Assembly (NCBI GenBank): GCA_023389105.1 | Contig: JAEWEY010000006.1 | Coordinates: 62,001 to 126,000 of the forward strand | Reading direction: 5' to 3' | From: Pseudomonadota bacterium | GTDB taxonomy: Bacteria > Pseudomonadota > Alphaproteobacteria > Sphingomonadales > Sphingomonadaceae | Length of the DNA stretch: 64,000 nt | Shown here: piece by piece, positions 33,806 to 41,888 of the stretch | How positions within the stretch are numbered: the first letter of the stretch is position 1 | How the letters are laid out: the number at the start of each line of letters is the position of its first letter | The notes under the pieces: model-generated | Databases searched by the model: none | Told to the model about the DNA's origin: nothing | What the model saw: only the letters and a program-made list of their open reading frames with translations | Made by a program: the position numbers and the translations under genes

Positions 33806-34627
33806 CTAGCGCAGCACCGCCTGGGTGGACGCAATCAGGTTCGATCCATCGTCGGTGATCTCACGATATTCGACCGTGACCGGCCCGGCGACCTTGCCGA
33901 CGTACGCCTGCTGCACGGGAATGCTGACGTGGCGCTTGGCGACTTCGGTGTAGACGGCAACACCGCGCTGGATCGCGATCGGATCCTTGATGCCGGCCTT
34001 CAACACCCGGACTTCGCCGAACGTCGAGCGCGAGCCGGTGCGGGTCAGCTCAAGGCCCACGGCTTCGGCGCCGGCGTTCTTCTCCAGCTGGACGTCGGTG
34101 ATGCCGGCGGTCGCCTGCAGCGTCCCCAGACGCACGATCACGGGGATGGTCACCCCGTAAACCGGCGTCAGCTTGAACTGAACGCCCTTTGGCTTCTCGG
34201 CCGGCTCGGTCACCGGCGTGGCCGCCGGAATGGCGCGGAACAGCAGGTGCACGCGATACTCGCCGTCGGGGATGCCAGCGCCCGGCCGCGCGGCAATGCG
34301 GATCGCCTGCGGCTCGCGCGGTGCCAGCGTCACCTTTCGCGGGGCATAGATGATCATGTCTTCGGCCAGCTTCTCGGCGGCGTTCGGCGTCTCGACGTCG
34401 TTGATCTCGCCCTTCTCGTTCATCCGACGGAATTGGATGGAGACGCGGTACGTGGCGACATCGTCGCCAATGTTGTTGAGCACCAGCTCAGCACCCTTGC
34501 GGCCGTCCATGACGATGCGGGTCGGCGCGACCAGAAGGTCGCCGACGCCGGCCTGTGCCGGTTCCGGAATTGCAACGATTGCCGCGCCCAACGCGGCGGC
34601 AAGAATGGACGAGGTCCATTTGAACAT
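33806..34627 (-). CDS. PapD-like periplasmic pilus chaperone
   Basis: 273 residues with a signal peptide (MFKWTSSILAAALGAAIVAI...AQA). The first Ig domain runs from VAPTRIVMDGRKGAELVLNN to the edge-strand region TLAPREPQAIRIAARPG and DGEYRVHLLFRAIP, which matches PapD-type chaperones (the Pro-Arg-Glu-x-Gln...IR and GEYR pattern). The second domain follows a KGVQFKLTPVYGVTIPVIVR stretch. Chaperones of this class donate a strand to pilin subunits and deliver them to the usher. ATG 34627 is preceded by GGGGATCGCTGAA; the upstream in-frame ATG at 34705 would put 26 charged residues before the signal peptide. Confidence 0.85.
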   Translation of the reverse strand: MFKWTSSILAAALGAAIVAIPEPAQAGVGDLLVAPTRIVMDGRKGAELVLNNIGDDVATYRVSIQFRRMNEKGEINDVETPNAAEKLAEDMIIYAPRKVTLAPREPQAIRIAARPGAGIPDGEYRVHLLFRAIPAATPVTEPAEKPKGVQFKLTPVYGVTIPVIVRLGTLQATAGITDVQLEKNAGAEAVGLELTRTGSRSTFGEVRVLKAGIKDPIAIQRGVAVYTEVAKRHVSIPVQQAYVGKVAGPVTVEYREITDDGSNLIASTQAVLR

Positions 34628-34729
34628 TTCAGCGATCCCCACTTGAGCTTCCACCCGGGAAGCGATCGCCGTCACCTTGGTCCGGAATGGTTTATATTCG
34701 GTCAACCATGACCGATAATCGTCTCCGGA

Positions 34730-35299
34730 TTATTGATAATCCGCGGTTACGTTGAACGTGCCGACGTAAGTCCCCGTCGCCGTCGTCGAATTCAATGTTA
34801 CCGACCCTCCAATCGAGAAGTTGGTTCCGGGCGCTCCGGAGTTGGTGAGCGTGACACTGGCCGGGGCGGAGGTGGTCAGCAAAAGCGTCTTTGACGCATC
34901 GCTTTGGTTGGTCATCAGCACGTTGGGCGCGCTGATCCTGACGACCTGCTGGTTCGAGCCCTGCACATTATACTGGGCGACCATGGTCGCCCCGCTGCAC
35001 GTGGTGTTGACCGAATTGCAGCTGAGCACGCCGGCCTGAGAGAGGCTGATGACGGCGTTGCTCCATATGCCCGGGTTCAGCGATACGGAGCCGAGGTCGA
35101 AATCCTGCAGTTTCGACAGGACGAGCGGCTTGTTGGCCGATGCATTGACCGCCGCCGTGATCGTGGCAGCCGCGACCGGCTGCGCGGCTGCCACCGCGAC
35201 AATCGTTAGAAACTTGGCACAGGCTGCGCGCAATGAAGATGGTTCCGCAATGGTTCGCGCAGAAGGTACAACCGAAATGGTTGAATTTGTCTCAACCAT
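34730..35299 (-). CDS. DUF4402 pilin-like subunit B
   Basis: 189 residues from the ATG at 35299, or about 167 from an in-frame TTG at 35233 that would give a normal-length signal peptide (the ATG gives about 45 residues before the mature protein). The mature part has a DUF4402 core: KLQDFDLGSVSLNPG, AVISLSQAGVLSCN with a C-x6-C pair, SGAPGTNFSIGGSVTLNSTT, and the C-terminal strand TGTYVGTFNVTADYQ. The last 25 residues nearly duplicate those of subunit A. It lies between a terminator (35317-35346) and the chaperone gene. Confidence 0.85.
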   Translation of the reverse strand: MVETNSTISVVPSARTIAEPSSLRAACAKFLTIVAVAAAQPVAAATITAAVNASANKPLVLSKLQDFDLGSVSLNPGIWSNAVISLSQAGVLSCNSVNTTCSGATMVAQYNVQGSNQQVVRISAPNVLMTNQSDASKTLLLTTSAPASVTLTNSGAPGTNFSIGGSVTLNSTTATGTYVGTFNVTADYQ

Positions 35300-35316
35300 A
35301 GCGGTCCGTCACTCGC

Positions 35317-35346
35317 GAAAAAGGGCCGCCTGGCACGGCGGCCCTT
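35317..35346 (-). terminator. Intrinsic terminator after pilin subunit A
   Basis: On the minus strand a perfect 10-bp stem AAGGGCCGCC / GGCGGCCCTT with a six-base loop is followed by TTTT. It lies 33 bases after the subunit A stop and 18 bases before the subunit B start, so most transcripts from subunit A should end here and only read-through would reach subunit B, chaperone and usher. Confidence 0.85.
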
Positions 35347-35379
35347 CCCCCACTTACCGCGAGAAAGTCGGCTAACGGC

Positions 35380-35877
35380 TCACTGATAGTCGGCGGTCAC
35401 GTTGAATTGGCCGGTGTAGACGCCGTCCGGCGTCGTCGAGGAAATCGTGACCGAGCCACCGATCGAGAAGTTGGTGCCGGTATTCCCAGTCGGGCCAAGG
35501 TCGACGGTGGCCGGGAAGTTGGGCGTGAAGTTGAGTGCCCCCATGGTGAAGGGCGGGCAGGTGATCTTGACGATCGCATTGTTAGTGCCGGTCAGCTTGT
35601 AGACCGCCGCCTGGGGCGCGCCGATACAGGTCATCAGGCCAGCCGTCGTGCCGCAGGTCACCACGCCGGCCTGACTTATGCTCACGACCTGGTTGGTGAA
35701 TGCCGTTCCGCTCAGAACGATCGTTCCGAAATCGAGATTCTGTTTGGCCTCAAGCGTCAGGGGGCGCAGGATTTTCGCCGTGGCGTTGGCCTGGGTCGGC
35801 GGGCTGACGGCGACTGCCGGTGTCGCAGCCAATGTGACCGCAGCAAAGGCGGCGACAGCTGCCAAAACTCGCTTCAT
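35380..35877 (-). CDS. DUF4402 pilin-like subunit A (probable major subunit)
   Basis: 165 residues. Signal peptide MKRVLAAVAAFAAVTLAATPA. The mature protein begins with a 20-residue segment that alternates small and hydrophobic residues (PPTQANATAKILRPLTLEAK), as a donor strand would, then LDFGTIVLSGTAF, a C-x8-C pair (TCGTTAGLMTC), GNTGTNFSIGGSVTISSTTP and the end VYTGQFNVTADYQ. A GGGGGGAAAG ribosome-binding site precedes the ATG. Strong translation signal plus the terminator right after it suggest this is the abundant structural subunit. Confidence 0.87.
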   Translation of the reverse strand: MKRVLAAVAAFAAVTLAATPAVAVSPPTQANATAKILRPLTLEAKQNLDFGTIVLSGTAFTNQVVSISQAGVVTCGTTAGLMTCIGAPQAAVYKLTGTNNAIVKITCPPFTMGALNFTPNFPATVDLGPTGNTGTNFSIGGSVTISSTTPDGVYTGQFNVTADYQ

Positions 35878-35995
35878 TCACTTTCCCCCCACGTGCACCG
35901 AGCCTTGGCCGGTGAGGACTAATTATCGTGAAACAGCAATTAACCAGAACCGCTTACGCCTTCGCTCAAGCTTATGGTTAATGCTTCATTAGCGT

Positions 35996-36520
35996 TTAGA
36001 GATACTCGACCGTGATCGGCAGCTCGCCGCGATACTGGCCGTCGACGTCACCGGAAACCAACAGGCGTCCACCGAAACGGAAACTGAGATTGCCGGCGGG
36101 GTCGAGCCGAGGAGCGGCCGGCGCATCGCTCGCCACGTCGTCCAGCGTCATCTGGCCGCCGGCTAGCGATCGCAACTCGATCCGCCGCGGTAGTTCGATG
36201 CGGACCGCCCGGTTCGGATCACCGTGGACCGAAACCGTACCGACCATCGCCCGAGGCCCCATTGCCGCCACGATGCCCTCGGCCCCGCTACTCCCGTTCG
36301 GACGGAGGGTTACCGCGCCCATTCCACTACCCAAGAGGATCAGGCGGTCGAAGTTCAGATTGGTCTCGATCTGAAGTTGCAGATCGTCATCGCCGCCAGC
36401 CGTTGCGTCCACTGCCGTGGACGGCTGCTCGCATAACCGGCACTGCGCGTCCGACGATGTCGTCGGGAGCGCCCAAAGTGCCGCAACGGGCAGGAGTGCG
36501 AGGCTGAAAGCGATGCGCAT
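35996..36520 (-). CDS. DUF4402-like subunit C (possible tip or minor subunit)
   Basis: 174 residues. Signal peptide MRIAFSLALLPVAALWALPTTSS, then a CRLCEQ cysteine pair near the mature N-terminus. NLNFDRLILLGSGMGAVTLR corresponds to the NLDFGTIVLSG block of subunit A, LSFRFGGRLLVSGDVDGQYRG and PITVEYL to its C-terminal strands. It is more divergent than A and B and has no internal C-x(6-8)-C. First gene of the locus in the direction of transcription; divergent from the PBP gene. Confidence 0.75.
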   Translation of the reverse strand: MRIAFSLALLPVAALWALPTTSSDAQCRLCEQPSTAVDATAGGDDDLQLQIETNLNFDRLILLGSGMGAVTLRPNGSSGAEGIVAAMGPRAMVGTVSVHGDPNRAVRIELPRRIELRSLAGGQMTLDDVASDAPAAPRLDPAGNLSFRFGGRLLVSGDVDGQYRGELPITVEYL

Positions 36521-36627
36521 GACCGCGTTCGTGTAGCGCGCACTGGCTAAGACAGGGTTAAGCCCTCAATAACCTTGTACGGCCGCCTATTGTCGGCGCA
36601 CCAACAGCTTTCTATCCCAAGGCCCGA

Positions 36628-38769
36628 ATGGCTCGCTCATCGAAATCGTCCGGACGCTCGACGTTCAGAACCGTCCTGACGGCTATGCTCTACGCTGCCG
36701 TGCTTGGCGTGCTTGCCCTCGTCGTCGCAGTGGCGGTCGCGGCGGCCTATCTGCCTAGCTATGGCGAACTGACCAAGCGCAACGATCTCGGCCAGATGAT
36801 CCGTGTGCGCGCGGCCAATGGGCAGGTGCTGGTGTCGATTGGCCCGAGTTTCGGACAGTGGCTGCCTTACGACCGCATCCCGGCCGAGATGCGCGCAGCT
36901 ATGATCTCGACCGAGGACCGCCGTTTCCGCAGCCACATTGGTGTCGACCCCATCGGCATCGGCCGCGCGGTCGTGTCGGCGGTGTCGAAGGGCAAACGGG
37001 TCAGCGCCACCTCGACGATCACGCAGCAGCTCGCGCGTAACATCTTCCTGACCAACAATCGCAGCTACGGCCGCAAGGTAAAGGAAGCGATCCTCGCGCT
37101 GGCGATCGAGCGAAAGTTCTCTAAGAACCAGATCCTCGAACTGTATCTGAATCGCGTCTACTTCGGCGGCGGGGCTTACGGCATCGACGCTGCATCCCGG
37201 AAATTCTTCGGCCACGGAGCAGACCATCTCAGTCTGGGCGAAGCGGCGATCATTGCGGGCTTGGTGAAGGCGCCCTCGAACTACTCGCCATCCGCCGACG
37301 TCGAGGCTGCACGCGCGCGGTCGAACGTCGTGCTTCAGACCATGGCGAAGAACGGCTTCATCACCCCGCAGACGGCCGCGGAAGTCGATCCGGCCAGCGT
37401 TCGAATCCAGCAGACCACTAACGAAAACAGCGTTCGCTATTTCACCGACTGGGCGCTGCCGCAGCTCGATACGCTGATCGACGAAACGAACGAGCCCATC
37501 GACGTCTGGACAACGCTTGATCCCGCCATGCAGGTCGCGGCCGACAAGGCGATCCGCGCCGACGCACCGCCGGGTACACAAGGCGCCCTGGTTTCGATTG
37601 ATCGCGACGGCGCCGTCCGCGCGATGGTCGGCGGCAAGGATTATGTCGCGTCGATCTACAACCGCGCAACCCAGGCGCAGCGACAGCCTGGCTCCGCATT
37701 CAAGCTGTTCGTCTATCTTGCCGCACTGGAAAGCGGGATGAAGCCGACGGACACCATCGTCGATGAACCGGTGACCATCGACGGCTGGACCCCGCGCAAC
37801 TCGACGCGGACCAATCTTGGCCCGGTGACGCTGCGCGAGGCGTTCTCGCGGTCGATCAACACAATCAGCGCAAAGATCGGTGCCCAGGTCGGATTCTCGA
37901 CCATCGCGGACATGGCGCGGCGGTTCGGAATCACATCCACTATTTCGACCTATCCCTCGATGGTGCTGGGCTCGAGCGAGGTTCGGCTGATCGACATGAC
38001 GCGAGCATTCGCGTCGGTGCAGAACAAGGGGGTCGCGGTGACTCCTTACGGCATCCGCCGGGTCGTCACGGCCGACGGCCGCATGCTCTATCAGCACGAC
38101 GCCGATGAGGAACGCGTGCTCGTGGCGCCCTGGGTGGCGGCAGAGATGACCGACCTGCTGCAGTCGGCGGTCCTGTCCGGTACCGGCCGTGCGGCGCAGA
38201 TCGGCCGGCCCGTGGCCGGCAAGACAGGCACCACCTCCTCAAACAAGGACGGATGGTTCATCGGCTTCTCAAGCGGTCTCACAACGGGTGTGTGGATGGG
38301 GCGCGATGACGCCAAGACGGTGGGCAATCTGCAGGGCGGCACCGCGCCGGCCCGGGCGTTTCACGATTTCATGACCGTTGCAGTTGCCAATCGTCCTGTC
38401 GAGCAGTTCGAAACTCAGGTGCCACTGCCCGATTGGCAATTGACGCCCGAGGAGGAAACATTTGGCGATCAGGCGATTGATGCCAACGGCATGGCACCGA
38501 TGGTCGATGAAAACGGAATGCCGATCGGAACTCCGGCGCAGCCGTCAGATCAAAACTATCCGCCAAACCAGCCTATGGTTCGCCCCGACGGAACCGGAGA
38601 CCCGACCCAGCAGGAGCTGGACCAGGCCTTCCCGCCACAACAGCAGCCGCCGCCGCAGCGCCAGCCCTACCCACCATCTCGTCAGCCGCAATATCCGCCG
38701 CCGCGTCAGTCGCAGCCGGAATCAGCGCCGCCGCCCGATCCGCTTCAACCTCGGCCCGACGCGGCGTAG
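36628..38769 (+). CDS. Class A penicillin-binding protein (PBP1A-like)
   Basis: 713 residues; polymerises and cross-links peptidoglycan. A membrane anchor (LYAAVLGVLALVVAVAVAAA, about 21-40) precedes a glycosyltransferase domain with STEDRRFRSHIGVDPIG, TITQQLARNIFL, RKVKEAILALAIERKFSK and LYLNRVYFGGGAYGI. The transpeptidase has Ser356-x-x-Lys359 (PGSAFK), Ser409-Ile-Asn411 and KTGTT at 532-536. The C-terminus, from about residue 620, is a Pro/Gln-rich disordered tail (QQPPPQRQPYPPSRQPQYPP). The usual OB-like insert of long PBP1A proteins appears missing. The 3' end overlaps the convergent YgjP gene by 48 bases. Confidence 0.95.
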   Translation: MARSSKSSGRSTFRTVLTAMLYAAVLGVLALVVAVAVAAAYLPSYGELTKRNDLGQMIRVRAANGQVLVSIGPSFGQWLPYDRIPAEMRAAMISTEDRRFRSHIGVDPIGIGRAVVSAVSKGKRVSATSTITQQLARNIFLTNNRSYGRKVKEAILALAIERKFSKNQILELYLNRVYFGGGAYGIDAASRKFFGHGADHLSLGEAAIIAGLVKAPSNYSPSADVEAARARSNVVLQTMAKNGFITPQTAAEVDPASVRIQQTTNENSVRYFTDWALPQLDTLIDETNEPIDVWTTLDPAMQVAADKAIRADAPPGTQGALVSIDRDGAVRAMVGGKDYVASIYNRATQAQRQPGSAFKLFVYLAALESGMKPTDTIVDEPVTIDGWTPRNSTRTNLGPVTLREAFSRSINTISAKIGAQVGFSTIADMARRFGITSTISTYPSMVLGSSEVRLIDMTRAFASVQNKGVAVTPYGIRRVVTADGRMLYQHDADEERVLVAPWVAAEMTDLLQSAVLSGTGRAAQIGRPVAGKTGTTSSNKDGWFIGFSSGLTTGVWMGRDDAKTVGNLQGGTAPARAFHDFMTVAVANRPVEQFETQVPLPDWQLTPEEETFGDQAIDANGMAPMVDENGMPIGTPAQPSDQNYPPNQPMVRPDGTGDPTQQELDQAFPPQQQPPPQRQPYPPSRQPQYPPPRQSQPESAPPPDPLQPRPDAA

Positions 38770-39438
38770 TTCCGACTTCGCCGCGGCGAGGCCGGGACCG
38801 TAAAGCTTCGCCTCCAGAGCCTTGAAGCGGGCACTGTGGTCAAGGTGGACGAGGTGCGCGACCTCATGGGCCACGACGAACCGGCGCACGTTAGGGCGCG
38901 CCATAATCAGCCGCCAACTGAGCCGTATCCGACCAGCCGATGAGCAGCTTCCCCAGCGCGTCCCGGCATCACCGATGGAAACGCCGGAAGCGGACACACC
39001 TGCCAACTCACAATATTCGGCGACCTCACGAGAGATGACGTCAAGACTTCGCTTTTTCAGGAAGCGCTCGACCCGGCCGGGTAGCGCGGCCTCCGGTCCA
39101 CCAACGCGAAGGGAATTGTCTGTCAGATGCGGTAAGCGCGGGTAATCGGGATCCCAGGCGATCCGGATCTCGCCGCCTTCAAGGGGAAGTGTCGCGCCAT
39201 TCTCGAACGGCTCCGGCGGCCCCGCGCGCGCCAGTTGCGTTTCAATCCAATCACGCTGGTCGAGCGCCCAAGCCAGGGCCTTGCGCCGGCTCGTGCGCGC
39301 AGGACAGGTCAGTTTGAGCGTGCCGCTCCCTTCATCGAAGCGCAAACGCAGCCGTCGCGCGTTGCGCATTGGCCGGATCTCAATCGGGACTGGAAGGGCG
39401 GCCTCGAGCGCCGCTTCAGAGCGCGCGGTCGACCACAT
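38722..39438 (-). CDS. YgjP/WLM-like metallopeptidase (M48-related)
   Basis: 238 residues. The C-terminal half carries TRWGSCSSAGRIRLSWRLIM and VVAHEVAHLVHLDHSARFKA, i.e. the HExxH zinc motif with the following His of the YgjP (DUF45) family. The N-terminal half has RNARRLRLRFDEGSGTLKLT, also typical. Cytoplasmic metal-dependent hydrolase with unknown substrate. I chose ATG 39438; an in-frame TTG at 39447 is the only alternative nearby. It overlaps the upstream YcgN gene by 23 bases. Confidence 0.9.
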   Translation of the reverse strand: MWSTARSEAALEAALPVPIEIRPMRNARRLRLRFDEGSGTLKLTCPARTSRRKALAWALDQRDWIETQLARAGPPEPFENGATLPLEGGEIRIAWDPDYPRLPHLTDNSLRVGGPEAALPGRVERFLKKRSLDVISREVAEYCELAGVSASGVSIGDAGTRWGSCSSAGRIRLSWRLIMARPNVRRFVVAHEVAHLVHLDHSARFKALEAKLYGPGLAAAKSELRRVGPRLKRIGRRR

Positions 39439-39853
39439 GGTATTCAAGATCGCCGGCGTCGTCCTCGCTCACCGTCCAGCCCCGCGTGGACTGTCCAGCC
39501 TCGTGCACCGTCTCCCGGCTGCCGGAGATCAGATAGTGCCATTCAGGGAGCGGCTCATCCGCCGCGCGCAGCCGGTAGGCGCAGGTCGCAGGAAGCCAAT
39601 CGAGCCCTGACAAATTCTTGCGATCAAGGCGAACGCAGTCGGCCACGAGCTTCTTGCGATGCTTGTAGTCGAGGCAAAGGCCATTGCGCCGGTCCAGCAG
39701 CTTGCACGCGACATTGGTCGCGTAGAGCATGCCCGTATCCTCATCCTCGAGCTTGTGGACGCAACAGCGTCCGCATCCATCGCACAAGGCTTCCCATTCC
39801 CCGCGGTCGAGCGTGGCGAGGGGTTTCTCCCAAAATGGCGGGCTGCCGTTCAT
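39416..39853 (-). CDS. YcgN/YkgJ cysteine-cluster protein (UPF0260)
   Basis: 145 residues. WEALCDGCGRCCVHKLEDED is the hallmark cysteine cluster, followed by ATNVACKLLDRRNGLCLDYK and DCVRLD, giving eight or so cysteines suited to metal or Fe-S binding, then WLPATCAYRLRAADEPLPEW and HYLISGSRETVHEAGQS. Function unknown. The ATG at 39853 lies 63 bp from the divergent ankyrin gene. Confidence 0.93.
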   Translation of the reverse strand: MNGSPPFWEKPLATLDRGEWEALCDGCGRCCVHKLEDEDTGMLYATNVACKLLDRRNGLCLDYKHRKKLVADCVRLDRKNLSGLDWLPATCAYRLRAADEPLPEWHYLISGSRETVHEAGQSTRGWTVSEDDAGDLEYHVVDRAL

Positions 39854-39916
39854 GACAAGTAGAGCCTTGCTCTGCTAAGCGCGGCCAATCAAGCGGGCGG
39901 GTTGAGGCGCAAGGTC

Positions 39917-40501
39917 GTGAAAAAACTGGTTTTTGCTTTGTCTCTGGCGCTTTTCGCCGGTTCGCCAGCCGTCGGGCAAGCGCTCGGAACCGACGGGTAT
40001 CAATTTATCGAGGCCGTGAAGAAGCGTGACGGGAACACGGCGACGTCGATGCTCGACAGCCATCCCCGCGGCTTCGTCGACACCAAGGGCGACGGTGGCG
40101 ACACCGGCTTGCTCATCGCGATCAATCGCGGGGACGAGCAGTGGACCGGATTCCTTCTCAACAAGGGCGCGGATCCCAATCTTGCAGGCCGTAATGGTGA
40201 AACGCCGCTGATTGCCGCCGCCAAGGTGGGCTTCGAGCGCGCCATCGAATGGCTGATCAGCGAAGGCGCGCGCGTCGACGGCACCAATCGCAGCGGCGAG
40301 ACCCCCCTGATCATCGCCGTTCAGCAGCGGAATTTGCCCGTCGTGCGGCAGTTGCTGAAGGCAGGGGCGAATCCTGACAAAAGCGACGCGGTCGCCGGCT
40401 ATTCGGCGCGAGATTATGCGACGCGCGACACACGCGCTCGCGAAATCCTGAAGCTGATCGAGACGACCAAACCCAAAGCCGGGACGAGCGCGGCTAAGTA
40501 A
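39917..40501 (+). CDS. Secreted ankyrin-repeat protein
   Basis: 194 residues from GTG 39917 (MKKLVFALSLALFAGSPAVG signal peptide; GAGG eight bases upstream; an in-frame TTG at 39902 is possible). The mature part has about three to four ankyrin repeats: GDTGLLIAINRGDEQWTGFL, NGETPLIAAAKVGFERAIEW, SGETPLIIAVQQRNLPVVRQ, and a degenerate last one. A periplasmic binding or scaffold role is likely. The 3' end overlaps the convergent mmcB by eight bases. Confidence 0.9.
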   Translation: MKKLVFALSLALFAGSPAVGQALGTDGYQFIEAVKKRDGNTATSMLDSHPRGFVDTKGDGGDTGLLIAINRGDEQWTGFLLNKGADPNLAGRNGETPLIAAAKVGFERAIEWLISEGARVDGTNRSGETPLIIAVQQRNLPVVRQLLKAGANPDKSDAVAGYSARDYATRDTRAREILKLIETTKPKAGTSAAK

Positions 40502-40979
40502 GCTCGCCGAGCGAGGGGTCGACCTGCACCGCCAGGCGCCGCGCGGCCCGGCGGGCAAATCGCAAGACCTCCGCCTTGCGCCGAGCTGGCGCCAACGGCC
40601 GCGATGATGCTTCCCGGACGATGGCGGCGTCATAGCGGTCGGCGACGATCAGGCCGGCAGCCCCCGGAAGATAGCGATCTTCGTCGAGGTAGCGGGCGAG
40701 ATGCTGAGGGACCGCCCAGAAGAAGCGATCGCAATAGTCCAGATAATCGGTCCACTTGTTGTCGCCGAGCAGGTCGGCCTTTGCGACCTTGATCTCGACG
40801 ATCGTCAGCCAGCCTTTGCCGTCGATCGCCATCAAGTCCGCGCGGCGGCCGTTTGGCAGTGGCACCTCGCAGACGGCGAACAGATCGTGCCGGCAAAACA
40901 GGCGGGTAACGCCGCGCGCGACGTCAACCGCAACCGGCGGCGCGTCGGTGAAGCACAAGGAATCGGGCTGGGTGGCCAT
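40494..40979 (-). CDS. mmcB: MmcB-type DNA repair nuclease
   Basis: 161 residues. MmcB (DUF1052) is an alphaproteobacterial SOS-associated putative endonuclease. Motifs: VTRLFCRHDLFAVCEVPLPN, RRADLMAIDGKGWLTIVEIK (a PD-(D/E)xK-like D...ExK core) and SDYLDYCDRFFWAVP-like KWTDYLDYCDRFFWAVP. The start is ATG 40979; the frame is open far upstream but that part lies antisense to a terminator and lacks similarity. No SOS box recognised. Confidence 0.9.
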   Translation of the reverse strand: MATQPDSLCFTDAPPVAVDVARGVTRLFCRHDLFAVCEVPLPNGRRADLMAIDGKGWLTIVEIKVAKADLLGDNKWTDYLDYCDRFFWAVPQHLARYLDEDRYLPGAAGLIVADRYDAAIVREASSRPLAPARRKAEVLRFARRAARRLAVQVDPSLGELT

Positions 40980-41004
40980 GGTCGATCCGTAGAACAAATC
41001 GTGG

Positions 41005-41035
41005 CCAAAAAGAAAGCGGGCGAGCAAAAGCCCGC
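41005..41035 (-). terminator. Intrinsic terminator of the SleB-type gene
   Basis: On the minus strand GCGGGC-ttttgctc-GCCCGC is followed by TTTCTTTTTGG, 28 bases after the cell-wall hydrolase stop. It separates that gene from mmcB. Confidence 0.8.
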
Positions 41036-41062
41036 CCGCCAGATCGAAAATTTTCCCGCCGC

Positions 41063-41713
41063 TTAGCGGTAAAAGACGTGATTGCCGATCGAAGCGACCC
41101 GCTTCATGCGCCAGCCCGGCGCCACATAGCGAGCGTGGAAGAATAGTGCGTCTCCGGCCGCTGATTCCTTGAGGTCGCGGTCCACGATCTTGGCGATGGC
41201 GACCGCCGTCTGCCACTGACGGCTAGCCCGCGGCACGTTCGGCAAGCGGCTTCCGTGAACGAAAGAGAACTGGCCACGCTGGAACAGCACGCCGCAATAG
41301 CTGCTCGGAAAGCGACCATGGCTGTCGGCGCGATTGGCGATCACCTGGCCCACGGCTAGCTGACCGGCCAGCGGTTCGCTCTTGGATTCAAAATAGATGC
41401 CGGTTGCCAGGCATTCGAGTTCGCGAGATCCGGCGTTCGAATTGCGCAGCTGGCCGACCATGTCGGCAAGCGAAGCCGTCGTCGCGACGGCGGGCTCAGC
41501 CTCTTCGGCTTGCTCTTCAGAAGCAGCGGCACTCGGCTGGGAAAGTGTTGGCTCGGCCTTGGGGTCGAGCAGATCGGGCGTAACCACCTTTGGGAGGGTC
41601 GCGCTAGTCACCGGGAGCAACGGCTCCCCGGAAGGTCCGGCTTTGGCCGGAGCAATAACAGTCGCGGTGAGCGCCGCAATCATCAGCAGCGCTGAGCGAA
41701 CAGAAGCCAACAT
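41063..41713 (-). CDS. Cell wall hydrolase, SleB family
   Basis: 216 residues with an N-terminal signal peptide (SALLMIAALTATVIAPAKAG), a Pro/Ala/Glu-rich linker, and a C-terminal Hydrolase_2 domain: LECLATGIYFESKSEPLAGQ, GQVIANRADSHGRFPSSYCG (cited as VGQVIANRADS and FPSSYCGVLFQ), and DALFFHARYVAPGW. The ESK Glu is the probable catalytic residue. Peptidoglycan amidase or lytic-transglycosylase-like activity in the periplasm is inferred. A terminator follows. Two GANTC sites lie in the 175-bp gap upstream. Confidence 0.9.
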   Translation of the reverse strand: MLASVRSALLMIAALTATVIAPAKAGPSGEPLLPVTSATLPKVVTPDLLDPKAEPTLSQPSAAASEEQAEEAEPAVATTASLADMVGQLRNSNAGSRELECLATGIYFESKSEPLAGQLAVGQVIANRADSHGRFPSSYCGVLFQRGQFSFVHGSRLPNVPRASRQWQTAVAIAKIVDRDLKESAAGDALFFHARYVAPGWRMKRVASIGNHVFYR

Positions 41714-41888
41714 TAGAACCGTTTATTATGCGGTGAATCTCGAATGGGTGCGCCCATACACTGTGCGAATACTACCGCTGGCGACCGTCTTGATTCCCCG
41801 TCTTGCGTGGCATTTGGAGCAACTGGATGCTCACGAAATGCCCCCCGCTCTTTCGTTAGGCCCGAGATTTCAGCCTTGCCGAGCGTAA

